Shown: positions 54,371 through 63,239, counted from the first letter of the stretch. The stretch: DNA of 64,000 nt from Niabella agricola (GCF_021538615.1 NZ_JAJHIZ010000003.1:4774001-4838000); one strand, 5' to 3'. A program made the numbers and translations. The notes: a model not told the origin generated them from the sequence alone.

Positions 54371-54641
54371 CAGCACCCCTTCGGGAATTAAAAATACCGA
54401 ATAAAAAATATTGAATGTAAAAGGGGCGGCCATTCCTGCCTGGTATTACTGATTCTGCGGGGCATTATTATTTCAACATTCTAAATTGGAGATTCTATAT
54501 TTTACATTTCCCAAGCGCTCCGGGGGACCTGTTGCCTGGCGGTTGTTAATGTGTGTTATCCACACATTTATTAACGTGCTTGTATTTTATAGTGATTTCT
54601 TGGTATAAATCACTTATTTTGCTAGCCGTTAAATAAAGTGT
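54371..54641 (+). promoter_or_regulatory. Control region of the phosphorylase-like gene with two dyads
   Basis: AGTGATTT (54591-54598) and AAATCACT (54607-54614) form a perfect dyad with an 8-nt spacer. A second, imperfect dyad (GTTAATGTGTG against CACACATTTATTAAC) covers about 54545-54575. TATTTTG (54615-54621) is one base short of the -7 consensus and abuts the first dyad, 20 nt before the start codon. The arrangement suggests a repressor or activator site over the promoter. Confidence 0.45.
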
Positions 54642-56306
54642 ATGAGTTTTGAAAATTTTAAGGTACCCTACGAGGTGGATAAGAATTATGAGAAAAAGGT
54701 CGCTTATTTCTCTATGGAGTTTGCCATTCATCAGCCATTAAAGATTTATAGCGGTGGCTTGGGCTTTTTGTCGGGCTCGCATTTTCGCAGTGCATATGAA
54801 TTGCGGCAGAACATGATTGGTATTGGTATTTTGTGGAAATACGGATATTACGACCAGGAGCGGAACCAGGACCAGACACTGGATGTGGCCTGGAATGAGA
54901 AGTTATACAGCTTCCTGGAAGATACGGGGATCAAGTTTCAGATCATGGTGCATGATGCCCCGGTTTGGGTAAAAGCCTGGTACCTGAACCCGGAAACATT
55001 TAAAACAGCACCCCTGTTTTTGTTGAGTACGGATCTCCCGGAAAACGATTATGTATCTCAAACCATTTCCCATAAGCTTTATGATGCGAATGTTGCTACA
55101 AAAGTAGCACAGTTTATATTGCTGGGAGTAGGGGGCGCCAAGCTGATCGATCTGCTGGGATTCAATCCGGAGCTTTATCATCTGAATGAAGCCCATGGCC
55201 TTTCTTCCGCATTTTACCTGTACCGGAAGTTTAACAATAACCTGGAGGAGGTTAAAAAACGTTTGGTATTTACAACACATACGCCGGAAGAGGCGGGTAA
55301 TGAAAAACATGATATTTATCTCTGCCATAAGATGAGTTATTTCTGTGGATTGAGTGTAGAGGAGGTAAAGACGTTGACCCGCGATTACAGCGATCAGTTT
55401 AACCATTCGCTGGTAGCATTGCGCTTTGCGCATGTGGCCAACGGAGTATCCAGACTGCATGGTGAGGTTTCTCGGGAAATGTGGGGGAAATACGAGGGCG
55501 TCTGTCCCATTGTTTCCATCACAAATGCGCAGAACTGGAATTATTGGGCCGACAAGCAGATGTATAAGTTTAAAGATGTGGGCGATGATTATGGCTTCGA
55601 CGATCGCAAATGGTTTTTGAAAAAAAGAGCCTTTGAAATCGTAGCCGATCAAACCGGTAAATTGTTCAATCCGAAAGTGCTGACGATTGTTTGGGCCAGA
55701 AGATTTGCCGGATATAAACGGGCAGGCCTTATCGCTTCGGATTTGCAGCGGTTTAACCAGCTGCTGAACAATCCGCAGTTTCCGGTTCAGATCATCTGGG
55801 CCGGTAAGCCTTATCCGATGGACTTCCCGGCTATATCAGAATTTAATGAACTGGTACATCTGAGCAAGAATTACAAGAATGTAGCGGTGCTTACCGGTTA
55901 CGAACTGGGTTTGTCGAAGCGGCTGAAGCAGGCGGCAGATGTATGGCTTAACAATCCAAGGGTTCCGAGAGAGGCTTCCGGTACCAGCGGCATGACTGCC
56001 GCAATGAATGGAGCGGTAAATTTTTCTACAGACGATGGCTGGATACCGGAATTCATCAATCACGGGCATAACGGATTTGTGATTCCCAAAGCTGATTACA
56101 GGAATATGAATACCCATGAGCAGGATGAATATGACCTGAATAAGCTTTACGAGATCCTTACCGGCCAGGTAATTCCCTTGTATTACCAGGATTATAATAC
56201 CTGGCGCCAGATTATGAAAAATGGAATGCAGGATGTGCGCTGGCAATTCGAAAGCAATCGTATGGCGCATGAGTATTATGCGCTGATGTATAACGCCAAT
56301 TATTAA
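54642..56306 (+). CDS. Alpha-glucan phosphorylase-like protein (GT35) lacking the PLP lysine
   Basis: This 554-aa protein has the fold signatures of the short alpha-glucan phosphorylase group: VAYFSMEFAIHQPLKIYSGG at the N-terminus, YHLNEAHGLSS, TTHTPEEAGN and VWARRFAGYKRAGLI. In the cofactor-binding block EASGTSGMTAAMNGAVNFST (starting at E444), Thr452 stands where phosphorylases have the lysine that binds pyridoxal phosphate. The chain is also shorter than usual (true GlgP about 800 aa). It may therefore not be a PLP-dependent phosphorylase but a related glucosyltransferase or a regulatory protein. It lies between glgB and the second amylase region, so it surely belongs to storage-glucan metabolism. 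Confidence 0.85.
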   Translation: MSFENFKVPYEVDKNYEKKVAYFSMEFAIHQPLKIYSGGLGFLSGSHFRSAYELRQNMIGIGILWKYGYYDQERNQDQTLDVAWNEKLYSFLEDTGIKFQIMVHDAPVWVKAWYLNPETFKTAPLFLLSTDLPENDYVSQTISHKLYDANVATKVAQFILLGVGGAKLIDLLGFNPELYHLNEAHGLSSAFYLYRKFNNNLEEVKKRLVFTTHTPEEAGNEKHDIYLCHKMSYFCGLSVEEVKTLTRDYSDQFNHSLVALRFAHVANGVSRLHGEVSREMWGKYEGVCPIVSITNAQNWNYWADKQMYKFKDVGDDYGFDDRKWFLKKRAFEIVADQTGKLFNPKVLTIVWARRFAGYKRAGLIASDLQRFNQLLNNPQFPVQIIWAGKPYPMDFPAISEFNELVHLSKNYKNVAVLTGYELGLSKRLKQAADVWLNNPRVPREASGTSGMTAAMNGAVNFSTDDGWIPEFINHGHNGFVIPKADYRNMNTHEQDEYDLNKLYEILTGQVIPLYYQDYNTWRQIMKNGMQDVRWQFESNRMAHEYYALMYNANY

Positions 56307-56326
56307 GACGCAGTTGTTATACGTTT

Positions 56327-56703
56327 TTATGCCGCTTTCATTAAGGAAGCGGTTTTTTTATTCCATTGCAAGGGCGCAATGTGTGGATGATCGTAAAATA
56401 AAACGATTCCGTTGAAAACATGAAGAACCATTTTATCAATACTGCGCTCGCGGTTACTTAGGTAAATATCCAGGTTTACAAGATTATGCTCGGGCCAGGT
56501 ATGAATGGAGACATAGCTTTCGCTCAGACATATCACGGCTGTAAACCCCTGGGGCAAAAATTGTGATACACTTCTCCCTGTTTGTTAAGGGAAAAGCTTG
56601 TAATCAGCTTATCGGCAAGCCTTTTAAAGCCGGCGTAGTGTTTGGTTTTGACCTGGTTGCTTGTTTTTAAGGTCGCAATAATGTGCGTTTCTGGTTGGTA
56701 CAT
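56327..56703 (-). pseudogene. S-adenosylmethionine decarboxylase-like gene (SpeH/SpeD type), frameshifted
   Basis: Two frames make up one AdoMet-decarboxylase-like protein of about 125 aa. From ATG 56703 the first frame gives MYQPETHIIATLKTSNQ and on to GEVYHNF. A one-base loss at an A5 run (56556-56560; T5 on the coding strand) then shifts the frame, and the second part reads PQGFTAVICLSESYVSIHTW and beyond to 56327. SES is the self-cleavage site where the pyruvoyl group forms. The Cys usually found after the VDIYTCG position is absent (LDIYLSNRE here). It is 18 nt after ispH. The break could be a true mutation, a sequencing error in a homopolymer, or recoding. Confidence 0.75.
56332..56360 (+). 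terminator. Terminator after the phosphorylase-like gene
   Basis: CCGCTT (56332-56337) pairs with AAGCGG (56347-56352), followed by seven T. It overlaps the last codons of the convergent SpeH-like gene. Confidence 0.7.
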
Positions 56704-56721
56704 GGATTTCAATGGATGAAT

Positions 56722-57948
56722 TTACAAAAAATGTTCAATCATGTCATCCAATGGACTGTTTTCTTTGAAAAAGCCGACCAGTTTTTCGATAACCTGCTCT
56801 ACCAACGCATCCGGGCAGGAGGCCCCGCTGGTCATCAGGATCTTTAAGGGAGCATGTACGGGAAGAAACTCCTTTTTAAGGAGTTCCTGTTTTGTGTGAA
56901 AGTTATAATGGAGAATCTCGTTCCGGCTCAGTATTTTTTCGGCATTATTTATAAAATAGGTAGGGAGCCTCTCTTCGCAAAGCTCTACCAGGTGCGAGGT
57001 GTTGGATGAGTTATATCCACCCACTACAATCGCAAAATCGGCCGGAATCTGCAGCATCTCACTTACAGAAGTCTGATTGTCATTGGTGGCATAGCACAGG
57101 GTGTCTCTGGTGTCAGCAAACCGCTCGGCCAAATTCTCTTTGGTAAGCCCGTATTTTTTGATCATCACTTGTTTGAGATAGTCTGCAATGGCTTGTGTGT
57201 CACTTGCCAGCATCGTGGTTTGGTTCACCACTCCGATGCGTGCCAGGTCCCTGCTAATGTTGAACCCCTCACTGTACTGACCATTGAACGCCGTGTAAAA
57301 ATCTTCCGCGGGTTTTTCACCAGTAATATATTTTGATAGCTCGATGGTTTGCGCCATATTCTTCACCACCACGGACGGCGCATTGAATGCCGCATGTGAA
57401 AAAGTTGCCCGGGTTTCCTCGTGAGTAGGTTTGCCGTGAATGATAATGGAGTATTCTTTTTTGGCGATCACCTCGCTCCGGTTCCATACTTTTTCTACAA
57501 AAGGACAGGTGGTATTGTATTTTTCGGTATGAATGCCGATCTTGTTTAATTTTTGCTCGATTTCCAGCGTAGTGCCAAAAGCAGGAATCAGCACGATATC
57601 CTCTGGGGTAAGTTCTTCAAAAGCAATGATCTGCCGGCCATGGGTGTCTTGAAGAAAATGGACGCCTCTTGAAAGAAGGTCCCTATTCACCTGGGGATTA
57701 TGGATCATTTCGCTGAGCAAAAAGATCCGTTTTCCCGGGTTTTCATCGATGGTTCTAAAGGCGATTTCAATAGCGTTCTCCACGCCGTAGCAAAACCCAA
57801 AATGCCGGGCCAGGTAAATCTGCACCGGCCCAAAGTCCAGGAACGTAGGCGAGAAGTCTTTTTTGAGCTTGTCTCTTTCCTTACGTTTTCTTTTTATTGC
57901 GGAAATCAACGGGCTTCTGTAAAAAACAGGTACATCAAACTGCTTCAT
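56722..57948 (-). CDS. ispH: 4-hydroxy-3-methylbut-2-enyl diphosphate reductase
   Basis: This 408-aa FeS enzyme performs the last step of the MEP isoprenoid pathway, forming IPP and DMAPP. The three cluster cysteines are in HFGFCYGVENAI, NTTCPFVEKVW and SGASCPDALVEQ. The catalytic Glu region is HGKPTHEETRATFSHA. The chain is longer than E. coli IspH (about 316 aa), with an N-terminal extension of about 40 residues and internal inserts, as is common in Bacteroidota. It supplies precursors for menaquinone (compare mqnE) and undecaprenyl carriers. Confidence 0.95.
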   Translation of the reverse strand: MKQFDVPVFYRSPLISAIKRKRKERDKLKKDFSPTFLDFGPVQIYLARHFGFCYGVENAIEIAFRTIDENPGKRIFLLSEMIHNPQVNRDLLSRGVHFLQDTHGRQIIAFEELTPEDIVLIPAFGTTLEIEQKLNKIGIHTEKYNTTCPFVEKVWNRSEVIAKKEYSIIIHGKPTHEETRATFSHAAFNAPSVVVKNMAQTIELSKYITGEKPAEDFYTAFNGQYSEGFNISRDLARIGVVNQTTMLASDTQAIADYLKQVMIKKYGLTKENLAERFADTRDTLCYATNDNQTSVSEMLQIPADFAIVVGGYNSSNTSHLVELCEERLPTYFINNAEKILSRNEILHYNFHTKQELLKKEFLPVHAPLKILMTSGASCPDALVEQVIEKLVGFFKENSPLDDMIEHFL

Positions 57949-57961
57949 CTGGCAAAATTAC

Positions 57962-58157
57962 TTGATATCTTTTAAAGCACCACAATCAGCTTTCAGCAAT
58001 TAGCTATCAGAATTGAGATTTGAGAGACTTCAGAATCGAGATCCGTTTAGCTGAAAGCCGGTAGCTGATGCCTGAAATCTCAATTTTGAACGCTCGATGC
58101 TCGGTTCTGAAATCTGAAATCTCAAAAAAACAATTATCTTCAGGCAAAAGACGCAAC
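57962..58157. repeat. Degenerate word-like repeat tract before the lipoprotein amylase
   Basis: The tract consists of variants of AGCTTTCAGC, AGCTGAAAGC, AATTGAGATTT and GAAATCTCAATTTT, several of which are mutually complementary, so the single strand can fold back. It is the same kind of intergenic material as at 46186-46283 and 59580-59680. Confidence 0.5.
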
Positions 58158-59576
58158 ATGAGCAAATGGTATTTACTTGCAACGTTGCTTTTGATAACGG
58201 GGGCTTGTAAACTGATGCCCAGGGAGGGTCATAAAAAAGAACGCGAAGGAAAATCAAAAACGGCAACAATGACAACGGAAACAACAGACTGGAAACATAC
58301 GACCAATATATACGAAGTAAACCTGCGGCAGTATACACCGGAGGGCACCTTTAACGCATTTGCGGCGGCCCTGCCCCGGTTGAAGGACATGGGGGTAGAA
58401 ACCCTTTGGTTCATGCCCATTACACCCATCGCAAAGAAAAAAATGAAGGGCACCCTGGGAAGTTATTATGCCTGTTCAGACTATACGGCGATAAATCCCG
58501 AGTTTGGTACGCTGCAGGACTTCCAAAACCTGGTTAAACAGGCACATGAAATGGGTTTTAAGGTCATCATCGACTGGGTAGCTAACCATACCGGATGGGA
58601 TCATGTATGGACGCGCAGTCATCCGGACTACTATTTAAAAGACAGCGTTACCGGTACCTTTAAGATGGCCAGCGGAATGGATGACATCATTGAGTTAAAC
58701 TATGGAAACCCAGACTTGCGTAAAGCGATGATCGACGCGATGAAATTCTGGGTACAACAGGCAGGAATCGATGGCTTCCGTTGCGATCTGGCATCCTGGG
58801 TAGAACTGGATTTCTGGAAAGAGGCCCGCCCGCAACTGGACGCGGTAAAGCCCTTATTCTGGCTGGGTGAATATGATGAGTTGGAGAACCCGGATTATGG
58901 AAAGGTATTTGATGCCAGCTATTCCTGGAAATGGATGCATAAAACCGAAGACTTTTTTAAAAAGCAGCAGCCGTTAACCGAACTAAATGACTTGCTGCTG
59001 CAGTATAATGCCATCGGTGATTCCAGCATGCGCGCCTGGTTCACCTCCAACCATGATGAAAATAGCTGGAACGGAACGGAATATGAAAAATATGGAGCGC
59101 TGGCCATACCATTGGCGGTATTCAGCTGCACCTGGAACGGTATTCCGCTAATGTACAGTGGCCAGGAAATTCCTTTAAAGGAAAAACGTTTGAAGTTTTT
59201 TGACCGGGATCCCATTCCCTGGCCGGGCAATAACGCTGTGCAAACAGAAGGGCTGGGCCTGCATCATTTTTACAAAACCTTGCTGAACCTGCGCTCTTCC
59301 AATCCTGCACTAAGGGGCGGAGACCCGGCCGTAACCACTTTTAAGTTAAGCACTACGGCCGATGACCAGGTATTGGCTTATCTGCGTAAGAACGGCGTGC
59401 ATGAAGTGCTGGTGGTATTGAATTTTTCCAACGCTTCAAACCTGCATTTTGACATAACCGATGCTCATTTAACTGGTTCATTCAGGGATATTTTTTCCGG
59501 AACTGCCCGCAATTTTTCGAATGCAAAAAGCATTGAAATGCCGCCCTATGGGTTCCTGGTTTATGAAAAGCATTAG
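58158..59576 (+). CDS. GH13 alpha-amylase lipoprotein
   Basis: This is a GH13 enzyme of 472 aa from ATG 58158, which gives a lipoprotein signal (lipobox ITGAC, C17); the frame extends 30 codons upstream, but only through the repeat tract. A charged linker (KKEREGKSKTATMTTET) precedes the barrel (IYEVNLRQYTPEGTF at its start). The catalytic residues are D210 (DGFRCDLASW), E238 (FWLGEYDE) and D300 (SNHDENSW). It should degrade alpha-glucans at the outer membrane. It may act together with the SusA-like enzyme. Confidence 0.92.
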   Translation: MSKWYLLATLLLITGACKLMPREGHKKEREGKSKTATMTTETTDWKHTTNIYEVNLRQYTPEGTFNAFAAALPRLKDMGVETLWFMPITPIAKKKMKGTLGSYYACSDYTAINPEFGTLQDFQNLVKQAHEMGFKVIIDWVANHTGWDHVWTRSHPDYYLKDSVTGTFKMASGMDDIIELNYGNPDLRKAMIDAMKFWVQQAGIDGFRCDLASWVELDFWKEARPQLDAVKPLFWLGEYDELENPDYGKVFDASYSWKWMHKTEDFFKKQQPLTELNDLLLQYNAIGDSSMRAWFTSNHDENSWNGTEYEKYGALAIPLAVFSCTWNGIPLMYSGQEIPLKEKRLKFFDRDPIPWPGNNAVQTEGLGLHHFYKTLLNLRSSNPALRGGDPAVTTFKLSTTADDQVLAYLRKNGVHEVLVVLNFSNASNLHFDITDAHLTGSFRDIFSGTARNFSNAKSIEMPPYGFLVYEKH

Positions 59577-59875
59577 GACAAGGTTCAGGTTCCTGGTTTC
59601 AAGTCTCATCCGGTTTTATACTTGATGTGCGATGCTGAAAACTGATGACTGAAAGGTTTCAGGTTCGCTCCGGAAGGGGGCAATCATGGCTGTTGTGTGC
59701 AGATTAGCGTAAAATGGGTTTCGCATAAATGGGTTGAAGCGATTGAAATTTGGGAAAGCAGGCAGACGATCCCGGAAAGCGTAGCTTGCACTCATTGCAA
59801 GTGGACTTACCCATGCATGGTAGCAGTCTGAAAGCTGATAGCTAAAAGCCGCAAGCTACAAACGGATAAACTCGT
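59577..59875. repeat. Repeat-bearing intergenic region
   Basis: CTTGATGTGCGATGCTG (59621-59637) matches 46170-46186 at 15 of 17 bases, and ACTGATGACT (59641-59650) and TTTCAGGTT (59657-59665) also recur in the other gaps. AAGCTGATAGCTAAAAGCC lies at about 59831. No gene or terminator is seen. Confidence 0.5.
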
Positions 59876-60310
59876 CTACCCGTTGCTATGAATATAATCC
59901 TGTAAATGATTAATGGTTTCCTTTTGCAGAAGAATGGTTTCTTTTACCACATCGCTGATGGAAATAATACCGGCTAGTTGTGCATTGATAAACACCGGCA
60001 GGTACCGGATATTCTTATCGCTCATCAGCTCCATACAGTGTTCCACCGAATCCTCGGGAGCGATGCGTGGCAGATCGGTTGACATGATCTCTTCCACCGT
60101 AGTATCAGAAGAATGTTTCCCTTTCAGGATCACCTTCCGGGAATAATCGCGCTCGGTGATAATGCCCAGGTAGTTTTCTCCCTTCCGCACTACAAGCGCA
60201 CCAATATTTTTTTCGGCCATTAATTCCAGTGCCTGGTAAACAGAAGTAGACGGCGCAATGCTGATTGTATCGTGCCCTTTACGGGCAAGAATATTGGAAA
60301 CCTTAGCCAT
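59876..60310 (-). CDS. CBS-domain pair protein
   Basis: This 144-aa protein consists of two CBS domains (about 10-62: HDTISIAPSTSVYQALELMA, VRKGENYLGIITERDYSRKV; about 73-130: DLPRIAPEDSVEHCMELMSD, AGIISISDVVKE). Such stand-alone pairs bind adenine nucleotides and often sense energy state or bind to partner enzymes. No partner can be named here. Confidence 0.92.
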   Translation of the reverse strand: MAKVSNILARKGHDTISIAPSTSVYQALELMAEKNIGALVVRKGENYLGIITERDYSRKVILKGKHSSDTTVEEIMSTDLPRIAPEDSVEHCMELMSDKNIRYLPVFINAQLAGIISISDVVKETILLQKETINHLQDYIHSNG

Positions 60311-60416
60311 GGTAGCAATGATTTAGAACAGCAATATATCAAAAATAGCGCAGAAAACCTAATTGGATTATCGGTTAGCGGCGATAGGCTGGCGGCTGAC
60401 CTCTAAATGCTTCTCA

Positions 60417-61556
60417 TCAAACGAGCACCTCTGCGCTGTAATCTTTAATCACATTATAGAGGGTGCCTCTTTCCACCGGTTTGCGGTGCGCCTGCTGAAT
60501 CAGTACTACCAGATCCTGCGTAGACATCGAGGGTGTCTGTTCCTCGGCGCCGGCCATGGAGTAGATCTTCGTCGTATCATCAATGGTTCCGTCAAGATCA
60601 TTTACGCCAAAGGAAAGTGCCAGTTGGGCGTTTTGCCTTCCCAGCATGGGCCAGTAGGCCTTCAGGTGCGGAAAATTATCCAGGTAAATACGCGCAATGG
60701 CATAAAGCCGCATGTCTTCCACAAGCGTAGATTCGGATACATGGCTCATATCATTGTCTTTGTTACGGAATTTTAACGGGATAAACGTATTAAAGCCCCG
60801 GGTACGGTCCTGTAGTTCGCGAAGCCGGCGCATATGGTCTACCCGGTCTTCAAAGCTTTCAATATGCCCGTAAAGCATGGTGGCATTGGTATGCATCCCC
60901 AGCTCATGGGCGGTACCATGGATGTTTAACCAGCCGTCGGCATCCACCTTGTCCGGGCAGATCTGCGCGCGTATTTCCGGGGCAAAGATCTCGGCACCAC
61001 CACCGGGAAGACTTTCCAATCCGGCTTCTTTGAGATATTCCAGTCCTTCTTTTACGGTTTTTTTGGCCTTGCGGAACATATAATCCAGCTCTACGGCGGT
61101 AAACCCTTTTATATGAAGATCGGGCCGGTGAGCCTTGATTTTCCGGAGCAACTCGGCAAAAAATTCCAGGTTCATTTTGGGGTGCACGCCTCCTACAATA
61201 TGTACCTCCGTTACCGGTTCATTGTCGTATTTTTTTACAATATCCAGCATCTGCTCCAGCCCCAGTTCCCAGGCCTCGTCGCGGTGGGCGTATAAACGGC
61301 TATAGCTGCAAAAGTTGCAGGTATAAATACAGGCATTGGTGGGCTCAATATGGAAATTCCGGTTAAAATAAGTAATGTCCCCATGTAACCGCTCACGTAC
61401 GAAATTGGCCAGCGACCCCACAAAACCCAGGCTGCCTTTTTCAAAAAGGAGCAGGGCTTCTGCATCCGTAATGCGTTGATTATCGTAAACTTTTTGAGCG
61501 ATGTTTTTCAGATCGGTATCTTCCGTTAAAATAGATGTCTCTAACACTGCTGCCAT
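60417..61556 (-). CDS. mqnE: Aminofutalosine synthase
   Basis: This is a radical SAM enzyme of the futalosine pathway to menaquinone, joining the chorismate-derived enol ether to SAM. From ATG 61556 (MAAVLETSILTED) it has 379 aa; the frame is open to 61634, but the extra part is not family-like. The cluster motif is CIYTCNFC (CxxxCxxC) after NRNFHIEPTNA; HIVGGVHPKM, GLESLPGGGAEIF and HTNATMLYGHIE are typical of MqnE as opposed to MqnC. Confidence 0.93.
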   Translation of the reverse strand: MAAVLETSILTEDTDLKNIAQKVYDNQRITDAEALLLFEKGSLGFVGSLANFVRERLHGDITYFNRNFHIEPTNACIYTCNFCSYSRLYAHRDEAWELGLEQMLDIVKKYDNEPVTEVHIVGGVHPKMNLEFFAELLRKIKAHRPDLHIKGFTAVELDYMFRKAKKTVKEGLEYLKEAGLESLPGGGAEIFAPEIRAQICPDKVDADGWLNIHGTAHELGMHTNATMLYGHIESFEDRVDHMRRLRELQDRTRGFNTFIPLKFRNKDNDMSHVSESTLVEDMRLYAIARIYLDNFPHLKAYWPMLGRQNAQLALSFGVNDLDGTIDDTTKIYSMAGAEEQTPSMSTQDLVVLIQQAHRKPVERGTLYNVIKDYSAEVLV

Positions 61557-61874
61557 GCTGCTGATTTTTTGCAAATTTAATACATTCAGTTTTAAGTTAG
61601 GGATTTCGGGCCTTTGAGCGGGATCAGGTATCAATTGCTAAAATACAGAGAACAAACACCAAAAAACAAGGACCAAGAACCAAAGGCGAGGGACCAAAGA
61701 TTTCAAGAGATAAGGGCCCAAAAAAAAGTCGGGGCAGGATCATGGATGCCTGTTCTCAGTATTTTTGTTCAAACCACGGAGCCTTTAAGGATTCTCCTGA
61801 AGATTTAATAAAACTTCGGGTTTAATAGTTACCTTCAGTGGTTGTATTCCAAGAGGGACAAACTAAAGTTTACT
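61557..61874. other. Intergenic region with A-rich word repeats
   Basis: About 61665-61740 holds variants of ACCAAGAACCAAAG and GGACCAAAGA. It is similar in style to the other degenerate tracts. No gene is supported. Confidence 0.4.
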
Positions 61875-63134
61875 ATGAGTTTAAAATTCAGATTGACAAT
61901 CCTGAGCTTCCTGCAATTTTTTATCTGGGGTGCTTGGCTGATCACCATCGGGGCCTATTGGTTTCAGACAAAAAAGTGGTCGGGCGGCGAATTCGGGGCT
62001 ATCTTTTCCACCATGGGTATTTCGGCGCTCTTTATGCCTACCGTAATGGGGATGCTTGCAGACCGCGTAATCAATGCCGAAAAATTGCTGGGGCTTTCGC
62101 ACCTGATGGGCGGACTGGTTCTGATGCTGGTGCCGTTGGTAGACAGCCCGGTAACCATGTTTCCTGTAATGTTGATCAATATGATTTTTTATATGCCTAC
62201 AATTTCGTTGGCTAACAGCGTGTCTTATACATCTTTAAAAAATGCCGGGAAGGACGTGGTAAAGGACTTTCCACCCATACGGGTATGGGGCACCGTAGGT
62301 TTTATAGCTGCTATGTGGACGGTAAGCTTGTTGCAACTGGAGAAAACAGCCGGACAGTTTTATGTGGCCGCGGGAGCATCCTTTTTGCTGGCGCTTTACT
62401 CCTTTACATTGCCTAAATGCCCACCGCCTTTGAAAGGACAGTCGAACAGGGAGGCCGGTGCCCGGATGGGAAAGGATATGTTTTCACTGTTTCGTAACCG
62501 CAAGATGGCCCTGTTCTTTATTTTTTCAATGTTGCTGGGAGCAGCACTACAGCTGACCAATGCATACGGAGATACCTTTCTACATGATTTTGCAAAAATC
62601 GATCTGTACAAAGATGCTGTTGCCGTAAAATATCCGGCTATTATCATGTCGATATCGCAGATCTCCGAAACCCTGTTCATCCTGGCGATTCCTTTTTTTC
62701 TGAAGAAATTCGGGATCAAGCAGGTGATGCTGATCAGTATGATTGCCTGGGTGTTACGCTTTGGCCTTTTTGCCTATGGCAACCCAGCGGAAGGGCTTTG
62801 GATGATTATTTTGTCTTGTATCATTTATGGTATGGCCTTCGACTTTTTCAATATTTCCGGTTCTTTGTTTGTGGAAACGCAAAGCAGTCCTTCCATCCGG
62901 GCAAGCGCCCAGGGCATTTTTATGATGATGACCAATGGAATCGGTGCCGTGCTGGGAAGTGTGATCAGCGGTATTGTAATCCAGAAGTTTTTTACCGCAC
63001 CGGGCGGAGTAATGAACTGGCATGAGATCTGGCTGAGTTTTGCGGCGTATTCATTGGTGGTGGCCATTTTATTTGCCGCGCTGTTCAAGCATAAACATAA
63101 CCCAGAGGTGGTAGAAAGGGTTGGCAGACACTAA
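61875..63134 (+). CDS. Nucleoside permease-like MFS transporter (NupG-type)
   Basis: This permease of 419 aa from ATG 61875 (MSLKFRLTILSFLQFFIWGA; the frame is open from 61842) has 12 membrane segments. The start FLQFFIWGAWLITIGAYWF and GLSHLMGG, followed by SYTSLKNAGKD, are typical of the nucleoside:H+ symporter group (NupG/XapB). The RASAQGIFMMMTNGIGAVLG segment near the end is also family-typical. The substrate is probably a nucleoside, but this is not certain in Bacteroidota. Confidence 0.9.
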   Translation: MSLKFRLTILSFLQFFIWGAWLITIGAYWFQTKKWSGGEFGAIFSTMGISALFMPTVMGMLADRVINAEKLLGLSHLMGGLVLMLVPLVDSPVTMFPVMLINMIFYMPTISLANSVSYTSLKNAGKDVVKDFPPIRVWGTVGFIAAMWTVSLLQLEKTAGQFYVAAGASFLLALYSFTLPKCPPPLKGQSNREAGARMGKDMFSLFRNRKMALFFIFSMLLGAALQLTNAYGDTFLHDFAKIDLYKDAVAVKYPAIIMSISQISETLFILAIPFFLKKFGIKQVMLISMIAWVLRFGLFAYGNPAEGLWMIILSCIIYGMAFDFFNISGSLFVETQSSPSIRASAQGIFMMMTNGIGAVLGSVISGIVIQKFFTAPGGVMNWHEIWLSFAAYSLVVAILFAALFKHKHNPEVVERVGRH

Positions 63135-63231
63135 ATGAACGGCTGTTAGCGGTCATTTGTCAGGCAGTTTACCTGTATTGACATTTTCTGCACAACTTTT
63201 TGTCAATATTACCTGTTATTAAAATGGGAAC

Positions 63232-63239
63232 TAAATTTG
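63232..63239 (+). promoter_or_regulatory. Predicted -7 element TAAATTTG before trxA
   Basis: An exact TAnnTTTG match lies 39 nt before the thioredoxin ATG, in an A/T-rich leader. No -33 element is seen at the usual spacing. Confidence 0.5.

Noticed and set aside
54903..55652. A 249-codon minus-strand frame within the phosphorylase-like gene
   Set aside because: It is a shadow of the sense gene, without a ribosome-binding context or recognisable domains.
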